Shown here in pieces: positions 43,507-52,284 of a stretch of DNA of 64,000 bases (the first letter of the stretch is position 1; each line of letters begins with the position of its first letter). The translations under genes and the position numbers were made by a program. The notes under the pieces are model-generated. The model saw only the letters and a program-made list of their open reading frames with translations. It was not told the DNA's origin and ran no database searches. Source of the stretch: Lachnospiraceae bacterium AC2031 (lineage in GTDB: Bacteria; Bacillota; Clostridia; Lachnospirales; Lachnospiraceae); assembly GCA_000687975.1 (NCBI GenBank), contig JIAB01000001.1:1302001-1366000 (forward strand). The letters run 5' to 3'.

Positions 43507-45774
43507 TTAGAAGACTTGCGACAGCACTTCTTTGACGGACTTGACAGGAACGATGTTCAACTCTTTCTTCACTTCGTCGGCCACGTCTTCAAGGTCCTCT
43601 ACGTTCTTCTCTGGAATGAAGACTGTCTTCACACCAGCGCGAACTGCAGCCATCAGTTTTTCTGGAAGTCCACCGATTGGCATGACATTTCCCCTGAGGG
43701 ATATCTCGCCTGTCATGGCAATCTTAGGGTTTACTGCTCTATCTGTGTAGAGCGATGTAAGTGCAGTGATGATGGTGATACCTGCTGATGGTCCGTCCTT
43801 AGGAACTGCACCTTCTGGAACATGGATGTGAAGGTCGTAGTTCTTCATGTTTCGGGTTTCAACTGGATACATATCTTTAACTAGGCTGATTGCGATTTCT
43901 ACAGACTCTTTCATGACATCGCCCAGCTGGCCTGTGATGGTTACTTTACCAGAACCATGAACGGTCTTGGTCTCGATGAAGAGTATCTCGCCGCCTGCCA
44001 TAGTCCAGGCAAGTCCAGTAACAACTCCAGGTATAGACTTCTTATCGATGATGTCGTGATTAATTCCACGATGACCGATGAATTCTCTAAGGTTGTCTGG
44101 CTTTACGGATAGCTTCTCGTTGTTACCCTTTACCAGCTGAACTGCGCCGTATCTCATTACGGTTTCTATCTGCTTCTTAAGACCACGAACTCCTGACTCC
44201 ATAGTATAGTCAGAAATGATCTTACGAACTGCAGCATCTGTTACAGTCATATTCTTACGCTTGATTCCTGTCGCCTTCATAGCTTTAGGAATAAGATGCT
44301 TCTTTGCAATCTGGAACTTCTCTGTTGCTGTATAGCCTGGGAACTCAATGATCTCCATACGGTTAAGCAGTGGCTCAGGGATAGTATCTGTTGAGTTGGC
44401 AGTACATACAAAGAGTACGTTAGAAAGATCGTATGGTACGTTCATGTAGTGATCTGTGAAGCTGAAGTTCTGCTCTGGATCCAGCACTTCAAGAAGTGCA
44501 GATGATGGATCTCCACCATAGTCGCGAACCAGTTTATCCACCTCATCCAGAACCATAACAGGATTTGATGCGCCACTGCGCTTCATTCCTTCCATAATAC
44601 GTCCTGGCATAGCTCCAATATAAGTTCTTCTATGTCCACGAATTTCTGCCTCATCTCTCACACCACCAAGAGAAATACGAACATACTTTCTTCCAAGAGC
44701 ATCAGCAATGCTCTGACCAATACTTGTTTTACCAGTACCTGGTGCACCTACAAAAAGTAGAATGGAACCAGACTGTTTTTTGTTAAGTGCCATTACAGCC
44801 AGCTGCTGTATGATACGTTCCTTCACCTTCTTAAGACCGTAGTGATCTCTATCCAGAACCTTCTCTGCCTTCTCAAGATCTATAGGAACATATTCTTCAT
44901 TTTTCCAGGAAAGGCTTGTTACAAAATCCAGATAGTCATAAAGCATTCCATACTCATGGCCATCCTGTCCTTCCTGTTTCATACGATTGAGTACCTTACG
45001 AGCTTCCTTCTCCGCTGTCTCATTCATTCCTGATTCAGAGATTTCTTTTTCGAATCTTCTGACATCGGAAATGTTTTCTGGATGCATATCATCCAGCTCG
45101 CGCTGAAGGATCTCAATCTGCTTCTTTATAGCATCCTCACGGTAGAGGCTTTCATTTCTCGCCTGCTGCTCCAGCTCTGCACCTTCTGCAACATCTGCAA
45201 GCTCCATGAAGCCATATGACAGATGCTCGATGAGTTTGAATCTTTCTGACTCACTATCCACCTCAACCAACTCATACTTTTCTTCCCAGGTTACACTGTA
45301 GTAGCCTGTCATAGAGCATGCCAGCTCGTTGATATTCTTCCACTGAAGAATGAAGCCTCTTGCCCAGAGACCCCACTGATAATTCTGTACGAACTTGAGG
45401 AACTTAGACTTAAGCTTTTCAAAACGCTCCTTCTTATCTTCCTCATTCATATCTGCTATCTCAGCTCTAGGTTCAACCTCAGCATCAATAGTGCCATCTT
45501 TGTCGCGAGTCATATCCAGTATGCTTACACGCTCGATGGTTCTTACTTTGACATTCCCCTCTGAGTCGATTGATTCAATACGTGCAGAAACACCTATTGG
45601 ATATATATCCTCCAAGGTTGTTTCTGTAATATCAATGTCCTCACGTAGCATAGCAAATGCCATGATGTCACCAACATTAAATTCTTCAAGATCCCAGCCA
45701 TCTATAACTTCTTTTTTAAAATAAAATGTTACCTCTGGCAAAAGAATTGTGTCGTATATAGGTATAGTTAACAT
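43507..45774 (-). CDS. lon: ATP-dependent protease Lon
   Basis: Cytoplasmic AAA+ serine protease degrading misfolded and regulatory proteins. The 755-residue protein has an N-terminal substrate-binding domain (about 1-200), coiled coil, AAA module (Walker A GAPGTGKTSIGQS, Walker B region NPVMVLDEVDKL) and protease domain with the catalytic Ser in PKDGPSAGITI and catalytic Lys in GGLPEKLMAAVR. AAGGAGA lies before the start. The N-terminal domain is somewhat diverged (PIYDTILLPEVTFYFKK) but complete. Confidence 0.96.
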   Translation of the reverse strand: MLTIPIYDTILLPEVTFYFKKEVIDGWDLEEFNVGDIMAFAMLREDIDITETTLEDIYPIGVSARIESIDSEGNVKVRTIERVSILDMTRDKDGTIDAEVEPRAEIADMNEEDKKERFEKLKSKFLKFVQNYQWGLWARGFILQWKNINELACSMTGYYSVTWEEKYELVEVDSESERFKLIEHLSYGFMELADVAEGAELEQQARNESLYREDAIKKQIEILQRELDDMHPENISDVRRFEKEISESGMNETAEKEARKVLNRMKQEGQDGHEYGMLYDYLDFVTSLSWKNEEYVPIDLEKAEKVLDRDHYGLKKVKERIIQQLAVMALNKKQSGSILLFVGAPGTGKTSIGQSIADALGRKYVRISLGGVRDEAEIRGHRRTYIGAMPGRIMEGMKRSGASNPVMVLDEVDKLVRDYGGDPSSALLEVLDPEQNFSFTDHYMNVPYDLSNVLFVCTANSTDTIPEPLLNRMEIIEFPGYTATEKFQIAKKHLIPKAMKATGIKRKNMTVTDAAVRKIISDYTMESGVRGLKKQIETVMRYGAVQLVKGNNEKLSVKPDNLREFIGHRGINHDIIDKKSIPGVVTGLAWTMAGGEILFIETKTVHGSGKVTITGQLGDVMKESVEIAISLVKDMYPVETRNMKNYDLHIHVPEGAVPKDGPSAGITIITALTSLYTDRAVNPKIAMTGEISLRGNVMPIGGLPEKLMAAVRAGVKTVFIPEKNVEDLEDVADEVKKELNIVPVKSVKEVLSQVF

Positions 45775-45913
45775 TCTATATTCTCCTTAAAATAATATGA
45801 TTTATTTCTATTTGGTAGTATATCATAATTCTTGCAAGAAATCACTTTTTGCTGTATTATTATTAGGTGTGAGAGAATGATTTTGAGAAACCTATTGCGA
45901 GGCGTTTTTAACT

Positions 45914-47203
45914 TTGAAGATAGAATTAAATGAAATATTATACGCCGTTTCTCAGGGACTTGATTCAGTCGAGATTGAGCTTCGTGATAACGAGAATAAT
46001 CACTGTAATGGCAAGCATCTTACTGAGGGTCACTGCAAACGACTCGCTGCATTATCTATTATGCTAGGCAAGGCACTCGGACTTAGCTCCGATGAACTTA
46101 TTGACCTGGCTGCTTTTTCTATTCTCCACGACAATGCCCTGACACAGGTTAATCAGGAAGAGATTGAGTATAAAAAGTACAACAATGGTCAGGGATATAC
46201 TGAAAGAGACTTCAATATAAGACGTTGCATTCTTGGTGAGAGCAACACAAGATTCATGCCATTTAGAACCAACAATCGCGACGTTATTCTTTTACATCAC
46301 GAGAATGCTGATGGTTCAGGCCCACAGGGAAGAACCTATGACAGAACTCCTATCAAAGCTCAGATCATCCATCTTGCTGACACCATAGATTACAACTTCG
46401 ATCTGAAAACTCCAACAAGGGAAACACATGGTGCGATCATATACTTTGTAAAGTCCAATGCAGGAACTATATTCTCACGTGAGATCAGTGATACTTTCTG
46501 CAAGTTCTTTAAGATGAAGCATCTTGTTAATCTGTCACTGACAAATGTTGATACATTCCTTCGAAAGGCAACAAAGCATTTTAATGATGAGTATTCTCAG
46601 CAGGAGGTTTTCAACCTTGCTACTCTGATTGCTCAGATCATAGACTTCAAGTCACATTATACTTGCAAGCATTCTTCTGGTGTTGCCGTAAACTGTAGAG
46701 TTATGGCTAAGAACTACGATTTCCCACCTGAAAAGATTACTAAGTATTATCTGGCAGGTGCACTTCATGACGTTGGAAAGCTTATGATTTCTAACAGTCT
46801 TCTGCAGAAACCAGACAGACTTAACGATGACGAGTTTAACAGAATGAAGAAGCACGCCTTCTATACACATCAGATTTTGGAAAATATAAAGAATAAAGAT
46901 ATGATCGATATCATGAAATGGGCTTCCAACCATCACGAGAAATTAAATGGTACTGGATATCCTCTTGGTCTTACAGGAGACCAGCTCTCCATGGAAGAGA
47001 GACTTATGACCTGTTGTGATATCTATCAGGCGCTCACAGAGGAGCGTGCATATAAGAAAGGATTCCCTCATGAAGAGGCAATTCGTATCATGCGTGAAAT
47101 GGGTATGAATGGAGAGATTGATCTCCAGATTGTACAGACAATGGACGGAGTTTTCTCAACTCAGAACCTGGATAAGAGTATACCAACCTCAATTCTTACC
47201 TAG
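45914..47203 (+). CDS. HD-GYP protein with duplicated HD domain, likely c-di-GMP phosphodiesterase
   Basis: A 429-residue protein with two HD-type domains. The N-terminal copy (about 35-140) is degenerate (AFSILHDNAL, LLHHENADGSGPQG). The C-terminal copy (about 240-420) has HSSGVAVNCRVMA, ALHDVGKLMIS and NHHEKLNGTGYPLGL, the HD-GYP signature. It should hydrolyse c-di-GMP or a related cyclic dinucleotide. The start is TTG at 45914, with GAGG 10-11 bases upstream. This start is uncertain because no in-frame ATG is near. Confidence 0.88.
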   Translation: MKIELNEILYAVSQGLDSVEIELRDNENNHCNGKHLTEGHCKRLAALSIMLGKALGLSSDELIDLAAFSILHDNALTQVNQEEIEYKKYNNGQGYTERDFNIRRCILGESNTRFMPFRTNNRDVILLHHENADGSGPQGRTYDRTPIKAQIIHLADTIDYNFDLKTPTRETHGAIIYFVKSNAGTIFSREISDTFCKFFKMKHLVNLSLTNVDTFLRKATKHFNDEYSQQEVFNLATLIAQIIDFKSHYTCKHSSGVAVNCRVMAKNYDFPPEKITKYYLAGALHDVGKLMISNSLLQKPDRLNDDEFNRMKKHAFYTHQILENIKNKDMIDIMKWASNHHEKLNGTGYPLGLTGDQLSMEERLMTCCDIYQALTEERAYKKGFPHEEAIRIMREMGMNGEIDLQIVQTMDGVFSTQNLDKSIPTSILT

Positions 47204-47354
47204 CCTAAACAGGCCGATAATTGTTTGAGGAAATACGGATTCCAAAAGTTCACAATTCCTTCACATATTATACTAATTGTCTTCATAAATACTTGTTATA
47301 TTGTAATTGTTCCAAACGAAGGATTCTATACCTTCCCCCACATTTTTTCATACT

Positions 47355-47380
47355 AGAGAGCCGTCGCCAAGCGGCTCTCT
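47355..47380 (+). terminator. Rho-independent terminator, plus strand
   Basis: AGAGAGCCG and CGGCTCTCT form a 9-base-pair stem with a TCGCCAAG loop, followed by TTTAG. It may end the HD-GYP transcript or a separate short RNA. A smaller hairpin (GAAGG/CCTTC around 47320) lies just before it. Confidence 0.75.
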
Positions 47381-47425
47381 TTTAGTGTAAGGACTTTTTA
47401 TACTTAACGCGTTATAAACAAAAAC

Positions 47426-47457
47426 AAGATGCATGCCATTTTTCTGACATGCATCTT
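47426..47457. terminator. Terminator of the large secreted-protein gene
   Basis: AAGATGCATG and CATGCATCTT form a perfect 10-base-pair stem; ATTTTT and TTGTTTTTG flank it on the two strands, so it can work in both directions. Confidence 0.88.
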
Positions 47458-47465
47458 ATTTTTAA

Positions 47466-50183
47466 TTATTTATAGAATGTATAGAACTCGTTACTATGTT
47501 CGTTTACTTTTAGCTGGAACAAATATCTTTGCTGTCTTACCTCTGTATCAGCTATTGGATCATAGAATCTTATGAAATCATCATTGTAACTTACAACCAG
47601 TACAAATCTATCTTCATATCTGGCCGCAAATGGGAATCCATCACTTAGATAACCAATCGCCGTATCCATCTTAACACCTGACAGGTTGACGCCTCTTGCA
47701 TCTTTACCATATTCCAGGAAGCTTCCCTCCCAGGAATTAAGGGTTCTGACTTCATCATAATCCGCATCTATACCAGCAGCCAGGAGACACATATAGTTGC
47801 AGGCCGCAAGTGTATCTTCAGGCTGGTCAACAGCCTTATACTCAAAGGTTCCAGCAACAGTAAGATACGGTCTCATCTGTTTCTCGCGGTACAGTGTTGC
47901 ACCGTAAGAATCAACTACATAACCACCGTCTTCATATACCTGCTGAACGGCCTTTCCAACACTGGTTGATACTCCAGAAATTCCTGATGGAGAATAAATA
48001 TAGATTCCATCCATATCTGAACCTATCTCTCTTCCATCGATCACCGTATCTGAAGAACCACCAATGATCTTGGTGAAGAACTCTTCGTTACTGAGACTCA
48101 CATAAATGTTCTCTGGTAACTTCAGACACACCTCTTCATTTTCGACTTCATTTTCCACTATCTTTACTTTGATACCGCTCTGATCTTCCTCTGGCTTATA
48201 TGATAGATAATCATCATCTGCAGCAGTTACTTCACCGGTATCTGCATTCTTTGAAACTCTTCCAAGATATATAACGCTGTCATCGAAACGTATATCAGAG
48301 ATAAGAAGGCCTTCCTTCTCATACTGTTTAACAACGACTCCATTTGAATGCACAATATAGAGCTTATCAAAGAGGTAGACAGGAGTTCCATCCACATCCT
48401 TGGTTGCATTGTCCGGACTGGCCACGCCGTACATTATATCGTCGCCCACAAATCCAAGCAGAGCCATAACGTGATCAGACTCTCTCTTCTCAATACTCTT
48501 GCCTGTCTTAAAGTCCATGATCGTCACCGCAGTTACGTTGGTAGTATCTGGAGAATTTGGATAGGCAACAACCGTTCCATCTTCTGATACCATGATCTGA
48601 CTTGTTGGAATACCCGATACGATTTCCTCCATCTGACCAGAGAATATATCTGCGTCAATGAGTCGATTTCCAAGCAGTGTATAAAAATGTCTGTCACTTC
48701 TTCGATAGTAACAGAAACGTCCCACCGAAAGTCTTAGCGCATCCAGACTGAGGCTGGAACTGATGAAGGAAATCTCGCGGAGACTGGCACTTTCAATGTC
48801 ATACTCGTAAAGTGCGACTCCATTTTCGCCCTCCCTAGGACCTTCATTTATTCTGCCGAATACAGCAAAGTCCAGAAGTCCATCTTCCAGACTGAGAAGT
48901 CTTATCTCATAGCCTTCCTGAGGATTTCGTTCCTTCTCTGCCTCTTCAGTAGAGGAGCCATAGGCATTTGAATAAGTTCTTGTTTCATTGTTATAGATCC
49001 ACACACTGTTATCTGCAACAAAGGAAACCACCTTGGAGTTTTCGCTTGCTACAAACTGTGGAGTTCTATTTGCAGTAATACCAAGACTTATGCTGTTGGT
49101 GACTGAATCAAATCCAGCCTCGTTAAAGTCCTGATTTACATATCTTCTATAGTCATATACATCGATGGCAGCTTCACCGTTGTTGTATTCCAGAGTCATA
49201 TATTCGGATACAGCATAGGTTTTTATTATCTCTCCATCCTCTGATATAGCCTTATACTTGAGCTCGATTACAGAGCCGTCAGTAGAGATTTCTCTTACTT
49301 TTGGAACTGGCTCACTGATTCTTTCAATCTTCATACCATTATAGGTAACGTCCTCATAGGAAGAATTCAGTGTAACAAATCCAGGATTTCCATCCGATGT
49401 AATATCTGATGCAGATGAAGCACTGTACTGAGAACTCATAGCATCTGCACTACCGAAAACCGAAGCTATATCTGCAACATGAACACCCTGCATAGCATCT
49501 GTACTTGTTGCAACAGCGTATTCATCTTCCTGTTCCTGCAGCTCATTCTTGATATTTGCCACAGTTCCAGAAACGTTAAATGTAGTCACCGCATCAGTTG
49601 TTGTGGCAGTCTGATTGGAAGATGCATTTCCAGCATAAGCCGCATCACTAAAGCTTATGGCATATGCTATAAACTCAGAAAGCTTCTGAGTCTCAAGACG
49701 AACAACTCTTGTATAGTATTTTATAAACTTCTTGTCCTTCTCTACATCGATAACAAAGCTGTACTCAACGCCTTCAGTCATATCCATTCTAAGTTCTGCT
49801 GAGTAGTGGTTCATGTCACCACTTTTATCAACAAATCTGAAATCACCATCCTCAACCAGATTGCTACCATCAAAAGAACGGAGTTCATATCGAATATCAG
49901 CTCCTGTATCAATTCCATTTGGAAGCAGTATATCTACTGTCTTGGAAGAATCTACAGGAAATATTGAGTCTCTGTAGAGACTGGTATTTAAAGATATGGT
50001 GTATCCCTGCATACTGTTGATCTTCATTCCATCGTACAGAATATACGCCTTACCCATAGTAGGATTATATCCCTCCACAGGTCTGGTTCCATGATTTCTG
50101 TTTCTTATGTAGTTAAAGGATAGAGCCGCCCCTATAAATATAATTATAAATAGGAGCGACCCAAATATCGTACGTTTAATCAT
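47466..50183 (-). CDS. Large membrane-anchored extracellular protein with degenerate C39-like C-terminus
   Basis: A 905-residue protein I cannot assign to a named family. An N-terminal transmembrane anchor (residues 6-24) is followed by an extracellular region with Ala/Thr/Ser-rich low-complexity stretches (residues about 185-260) and a central region of WD/propeller-like strands (GRINEGPREGENGVALYEYD, VVAYPNSPDTTNVTAVTIMD). The last 130 residues look like a C39-type double-glycine peptidase fold: AACNYMCLLAAG, LSDGFPFAARYEDRFVLVVS and YNDDFIRFYDP. The usual catalytic His before VVVxGY is replaced by Phe (DRFVLVVSY), so it is probably not an active peptidase. Confidence 0.8.
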   Translation of the reverse strand: MIKRTIFGSLLFIIIFIGAALSFNYIRNRNHGTRPVEGYNPTMGKAYILYDGMKINSMQGYTISLNTSLYRDSIFPVDSSKTVDILLPNGIDTGADIRYELRSFDGSNLVEDGDFRFVDKSGDMNHYSAELRMDMTEGVEYSFVIDVEKDKKFIKYYTRVVRLETQKLSEFIAYAISFSDAAYAGNASSNQTATTTDAVTTFNVSGTVANIKNELQEQEDEYAVATSTDAMQGVHVADIASVFGSADAMSSQYSASSASDITSDGNPGFVTLNSSYEDVTYNGMKIERISEPVPKVREISTDGSVIELKYKAISEDGEIIKTYAVSEYMTLEYNNGEAAIDVYDYRRYVNQDFNEAGFDSVTNSISLGITANRTPQFVASENSKVVSFVADNSVWIYNNETRTYSNAYGSSTEEAEKERNPQEGYEIRLLSLEDGLLDFAVFGRINEGPREGENGVALYEYDIESASLREISFISSSLSLDALRLSVGRFCYYRRSDRHFYTLLGNRLIDADIFSGQMEEIVSGIPTSQIMVSEDGTVVAYPNSPDTTNVTAVTIMDFKTGKSIEKRESDHVMALLGFVGDDIMYGVASPDNATKDVDGTPVYLFDKLYIVHSNGVVVKQYEKEGLLISDIRFDDSVIYLGRVSKNADTGEVTAADDDYLSYKPEEDQSGIKVKIVENEVENEEVCLKLPENIYVSLSNEEFFTKIIGGSSDTVIDGREIGSDMDGIYIYSPSGISGVSTSVGKAVQQVYEDGGYVVDSYGATLYREKQMRPYLTVAGTFEYKAVDQPEDTLAACNYMCLLAAGIDADYDEVRTLNSWEGSFLEYGKDARGVNLSGVKMDTAIGYLSDGFPFAARYEDRFVLVVSYNDDFIRFYDPIADTEVRQQRYLFQLKVNEHSNEFYTFYK

Positions 50184-50227
50184 TTAATTAATTATCCTTC
50201 ATGAGTTCAGGATGTCGTATTTACAGA

Positions 50228-51304
50228 TTAATCTCCGAAAGATATACCAAGTGTCTTAGCTTCCTGAATAAGCTGATTATCAGGTTCAACATATTTAAGC
50301 TTACCTGCTGACTCCTCCATAGGAATAGCTGTTACTTCGTTGTTCTTAAATACAACCAGCTTTCCGAAATCCTTTTCTTTAAAGAGCTCAGCTGCCTTAG
50401 CACCAAAGCGGCTTGAAAGAACTCTGTCATATGCATCTGGATTTCCACCTCTCTGAGTATGTCCAGGAACTGCTACTCTTACCTCTGCAGCAGGATACTT
50501 CTGCTGAATGTCATGAGCAACTTCATATGCAATAGAAGGATAATGCTTTTCAGCAAGCTTTGCCTTTCTTTCCTTCTTTGGAAGCTTTGCAATCTCCTTA
50601 GAGATAGCACCCTCGGCTACAACGATGATAGCAAACTTCTTGCCCATCTTCTTTCTCTTCTCGATAGTCTTATAAACCTTCTTCATATCATAAGGTATTT
50701 CAGGCAACAAAATGACATCAGCACCACCAGCTACACCGGCATAAAGTGTGATCCATCCAACCTTATGACCCATGGTCTCAATAACGAAAACTCTGTTGTG
50801 AGATTCTGCTGTTGTGTAGATACAGTCGATAGCATTTGTTGCTACATCGATAGCACTCTGGAAACCAAAGGTTACATCTGTTCCCCAGATGTCGTTATCG
50901 ATAGTCTTAGGAAGACCGATAACATTTAGCCCTTCCTGATAAAGTCTGTTAGCTGTCTTCTGTGAGCCATTACCACCAAGAACAAAGAGACCATCCAGTT
51001 CAAGCTTCTTATAAGTCTTGATCATTGCTGGAACCTTCTCAACTCCATCATCTGTTGGAGTATCAAGATATTTAAATGGAACTCTGGATGTACCAAGAAC
51101 AGTACCACCCTTTGCAAGGAGTCCAGAGAATTCCATAGGCTCCATCTTCTTATAATTTCCATAGATGAGACCCTTATAGCCCTCAAGGAAACCGTAAATC
51201 TCAACATCACCAAAAAGATTTTCAAGGCCTTTTACAACGCCTCGCATTGTCGGGTTAAGCGCCTGACAATCACCACCACTAGTAAGAATACCTATCCTCT
51301 TCAT
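50228..51304 (-). CDS. 6-phosphofructokinase, atypical phosphodonor signature
   Basis: Phosphorylates fructose 6-phosphate. The 358-residue protein has ILTSGGDCQALNPTMRG at the start, GGNGSQKTANR at 110-120 and LPKTIDNDIWGTD at 131-143. D136 matches the catalytic base. E. coli PfkA has GGDGS and PGTIDND; here the Mg2+-binding Asp is Asn (N112), the following Gly (ATP-type) is kept (G113), and the Gly typical of ATP enzymes is Lys (K133), as in PPi-dependent enzymes. Donor preference is therefore unclear. AAGGAGGGG precedes the start. Confidence 0.93.
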   Translation of the reverse strand: MKRIGILTSGGDCQALNPTMRGVVKGLENLFGDVEIYGFLEGYKGLIYGNYKKMEPMEFSGLLAKGGTVLGTSRVPFKYLDTPTDDGVEKVPAMIKTYKKLELDGLFVLGGNGSQKTANRLYQEGLNVIGLPKTIDNDIWGTDVTFGFQSAIDVATNAIDCIYTTAESHNRVFVIETMGHKVGWITLYAGVAGGADVILLPEIPYDMKKVYKTIEKRKKMGKKFAIIVVAEGAISKEIAKLPKKERKAKLAEKHYPSIAYEVAHDIQQKYPAAEVRVAVPGHTQRGGNPDAYDRVLSSRFGAKAAELFKEKDFGKLVVFKNNEVTAIPMEESAGKLKYVEPDNQLIQEAKTLGISFGD

Positions 51305-51334
51305 TTATAACCCCTCCTTATTATGTATAAATGA

Positions 51335-51931
51335 TTACATTTCCGTTCTACCTTCGAGTGCACGCATCAGCGTTACCTCGTCGGTTACTTCCAGGTCGCC
51401 ACCCACCGGAACGCCACTGGCGATTCGGGATACCTTGACGCCTGCTGGCTTGACCAGCTTAGAGATATACATTGCTGTAGCTTCGCCCTCCACACTGGAG
51501 TTTGTCGCAATAATAAGCTCATCCACATCATCTCTGAGTCGGACCATAAGCTCTTTAAGTTTTATCTCCTGAGGTCCTATACCCTGACTTGGATTTATCA
51601 CACCATGGAGAACATGGTATACACCCTCGTACTTACCAGTTCTTTCATATGCTGCCATATCTCTGGAAGACTCAACCACCATAATGGTCTTATGATCCCT
51701 GCCCGCTGCCGAGCATACAGGACACTTTTCCTTATCAGTGATGGTATAGCATTCCTTACAATATTTGATATTGCGCTTTGCATTTACTATTGCATCTGAG
51801 AGGGCTGTAGCTCTCTCCTCCGGCATACCAATAATATAAAATGCTATCCTCTGAGCACTTCTCGAACCGATACCAGGCAGGTGACTAAGTTCCTCTATCA
51901 GTCGGTTAACCTCACCGCCGTATAAATCCAT
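51335..51931 (-). CDS. recR: Recombination protein RecR
   Basis: Works with RecO/RecF in loading RecA at gaps. The 198-residue protein has the helix-hairpin-helix LSHLPGIGSRSAQRIAFYI, the zinc finger CKECYTITDKEKCPVC and a Toprim domain (IMVVESSRDMAAYERTG). The ATG overlaps the ebfC stop. It ends the dnaX-ebfC-recR operon, a standard arrangement. Confidence 0.97.
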   Translation of the reverse strand: MDLYGGEVNRLIEELSHLPGIGSRSAQRIAFYIIGMPEERATALSDAIVNAKRNIKYCKECYTITDKEKCPVCSAAGRDHKTIMVVESSRDMAAYERTGKYEGVYHVLHGVINPSQGIGPQEIKLKELMVRLRDDVDELIIATNSSVEGEATAMYISKLVKPAGVKVSRIASGVPVGGDLEVTDEVTLMRALEGRTEM

Positions 51932-52284
51932 TAGAAGAGACCTCCTAAGCCTCCGCCCATGCCACCTGTAATCTTGCCAAGCTGTTCCTTCTCATCATCA
52001 GCCTGCATTCTGATAGCCTCATTTACGGCTGCCATGATTACGTCCTGAAGCATTTCTACATCATCTGGATCTACTGCCTCTGGATCGATTGTGAGCTCTG
52101 TAATCTCCTTCTGACCATTAATCTTTACCTTAACAACTCCACCACCTGCTGAAGCCTCATACTCCTTAGCCTCAAGCTCAGCCTGAGTCTCCTCCATCTG
52201 CTTCTGCATTCTCTGAGCCTGCTTCATCAGGTTGTTCATATTTCCTGGCATCATTCCTCCAGGATATCCACCTCTTTTAGCCAT
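51931..52284 (-). CDS. YbaB/EbfC-family nucleoid-associated protein
   Basis: Small DNA-binding protein of 117 residues. A Gly/Met-rich start ([18 protein letters not shown]) leads into the conserved core [54 protein letters not shown]. The start at 52284 is chosen for its GAGGAAGA site. It overlaps the end of dnaX by eight bases. Confidence 0.95.
   Translation of the reverse strand: MAKRGGYPGGMMPGNMNNLMKQAQRMQKQMEETQAELEAKEYEASAGGGVVKVKINGQKEITELTIDPEAVDPDDVEMLQDVIMAAVNEAIRMQADDEKEQLGKITGGMGGGLGGLF

Noticed and set aside
45877-45933. Short upstream frame (18 codons) overlapping the HD-GYP start
   Set aside because: It has an ATG but no clear ribosome site of its own; it could be a leader peptide, but nothing in its sequence supports that.
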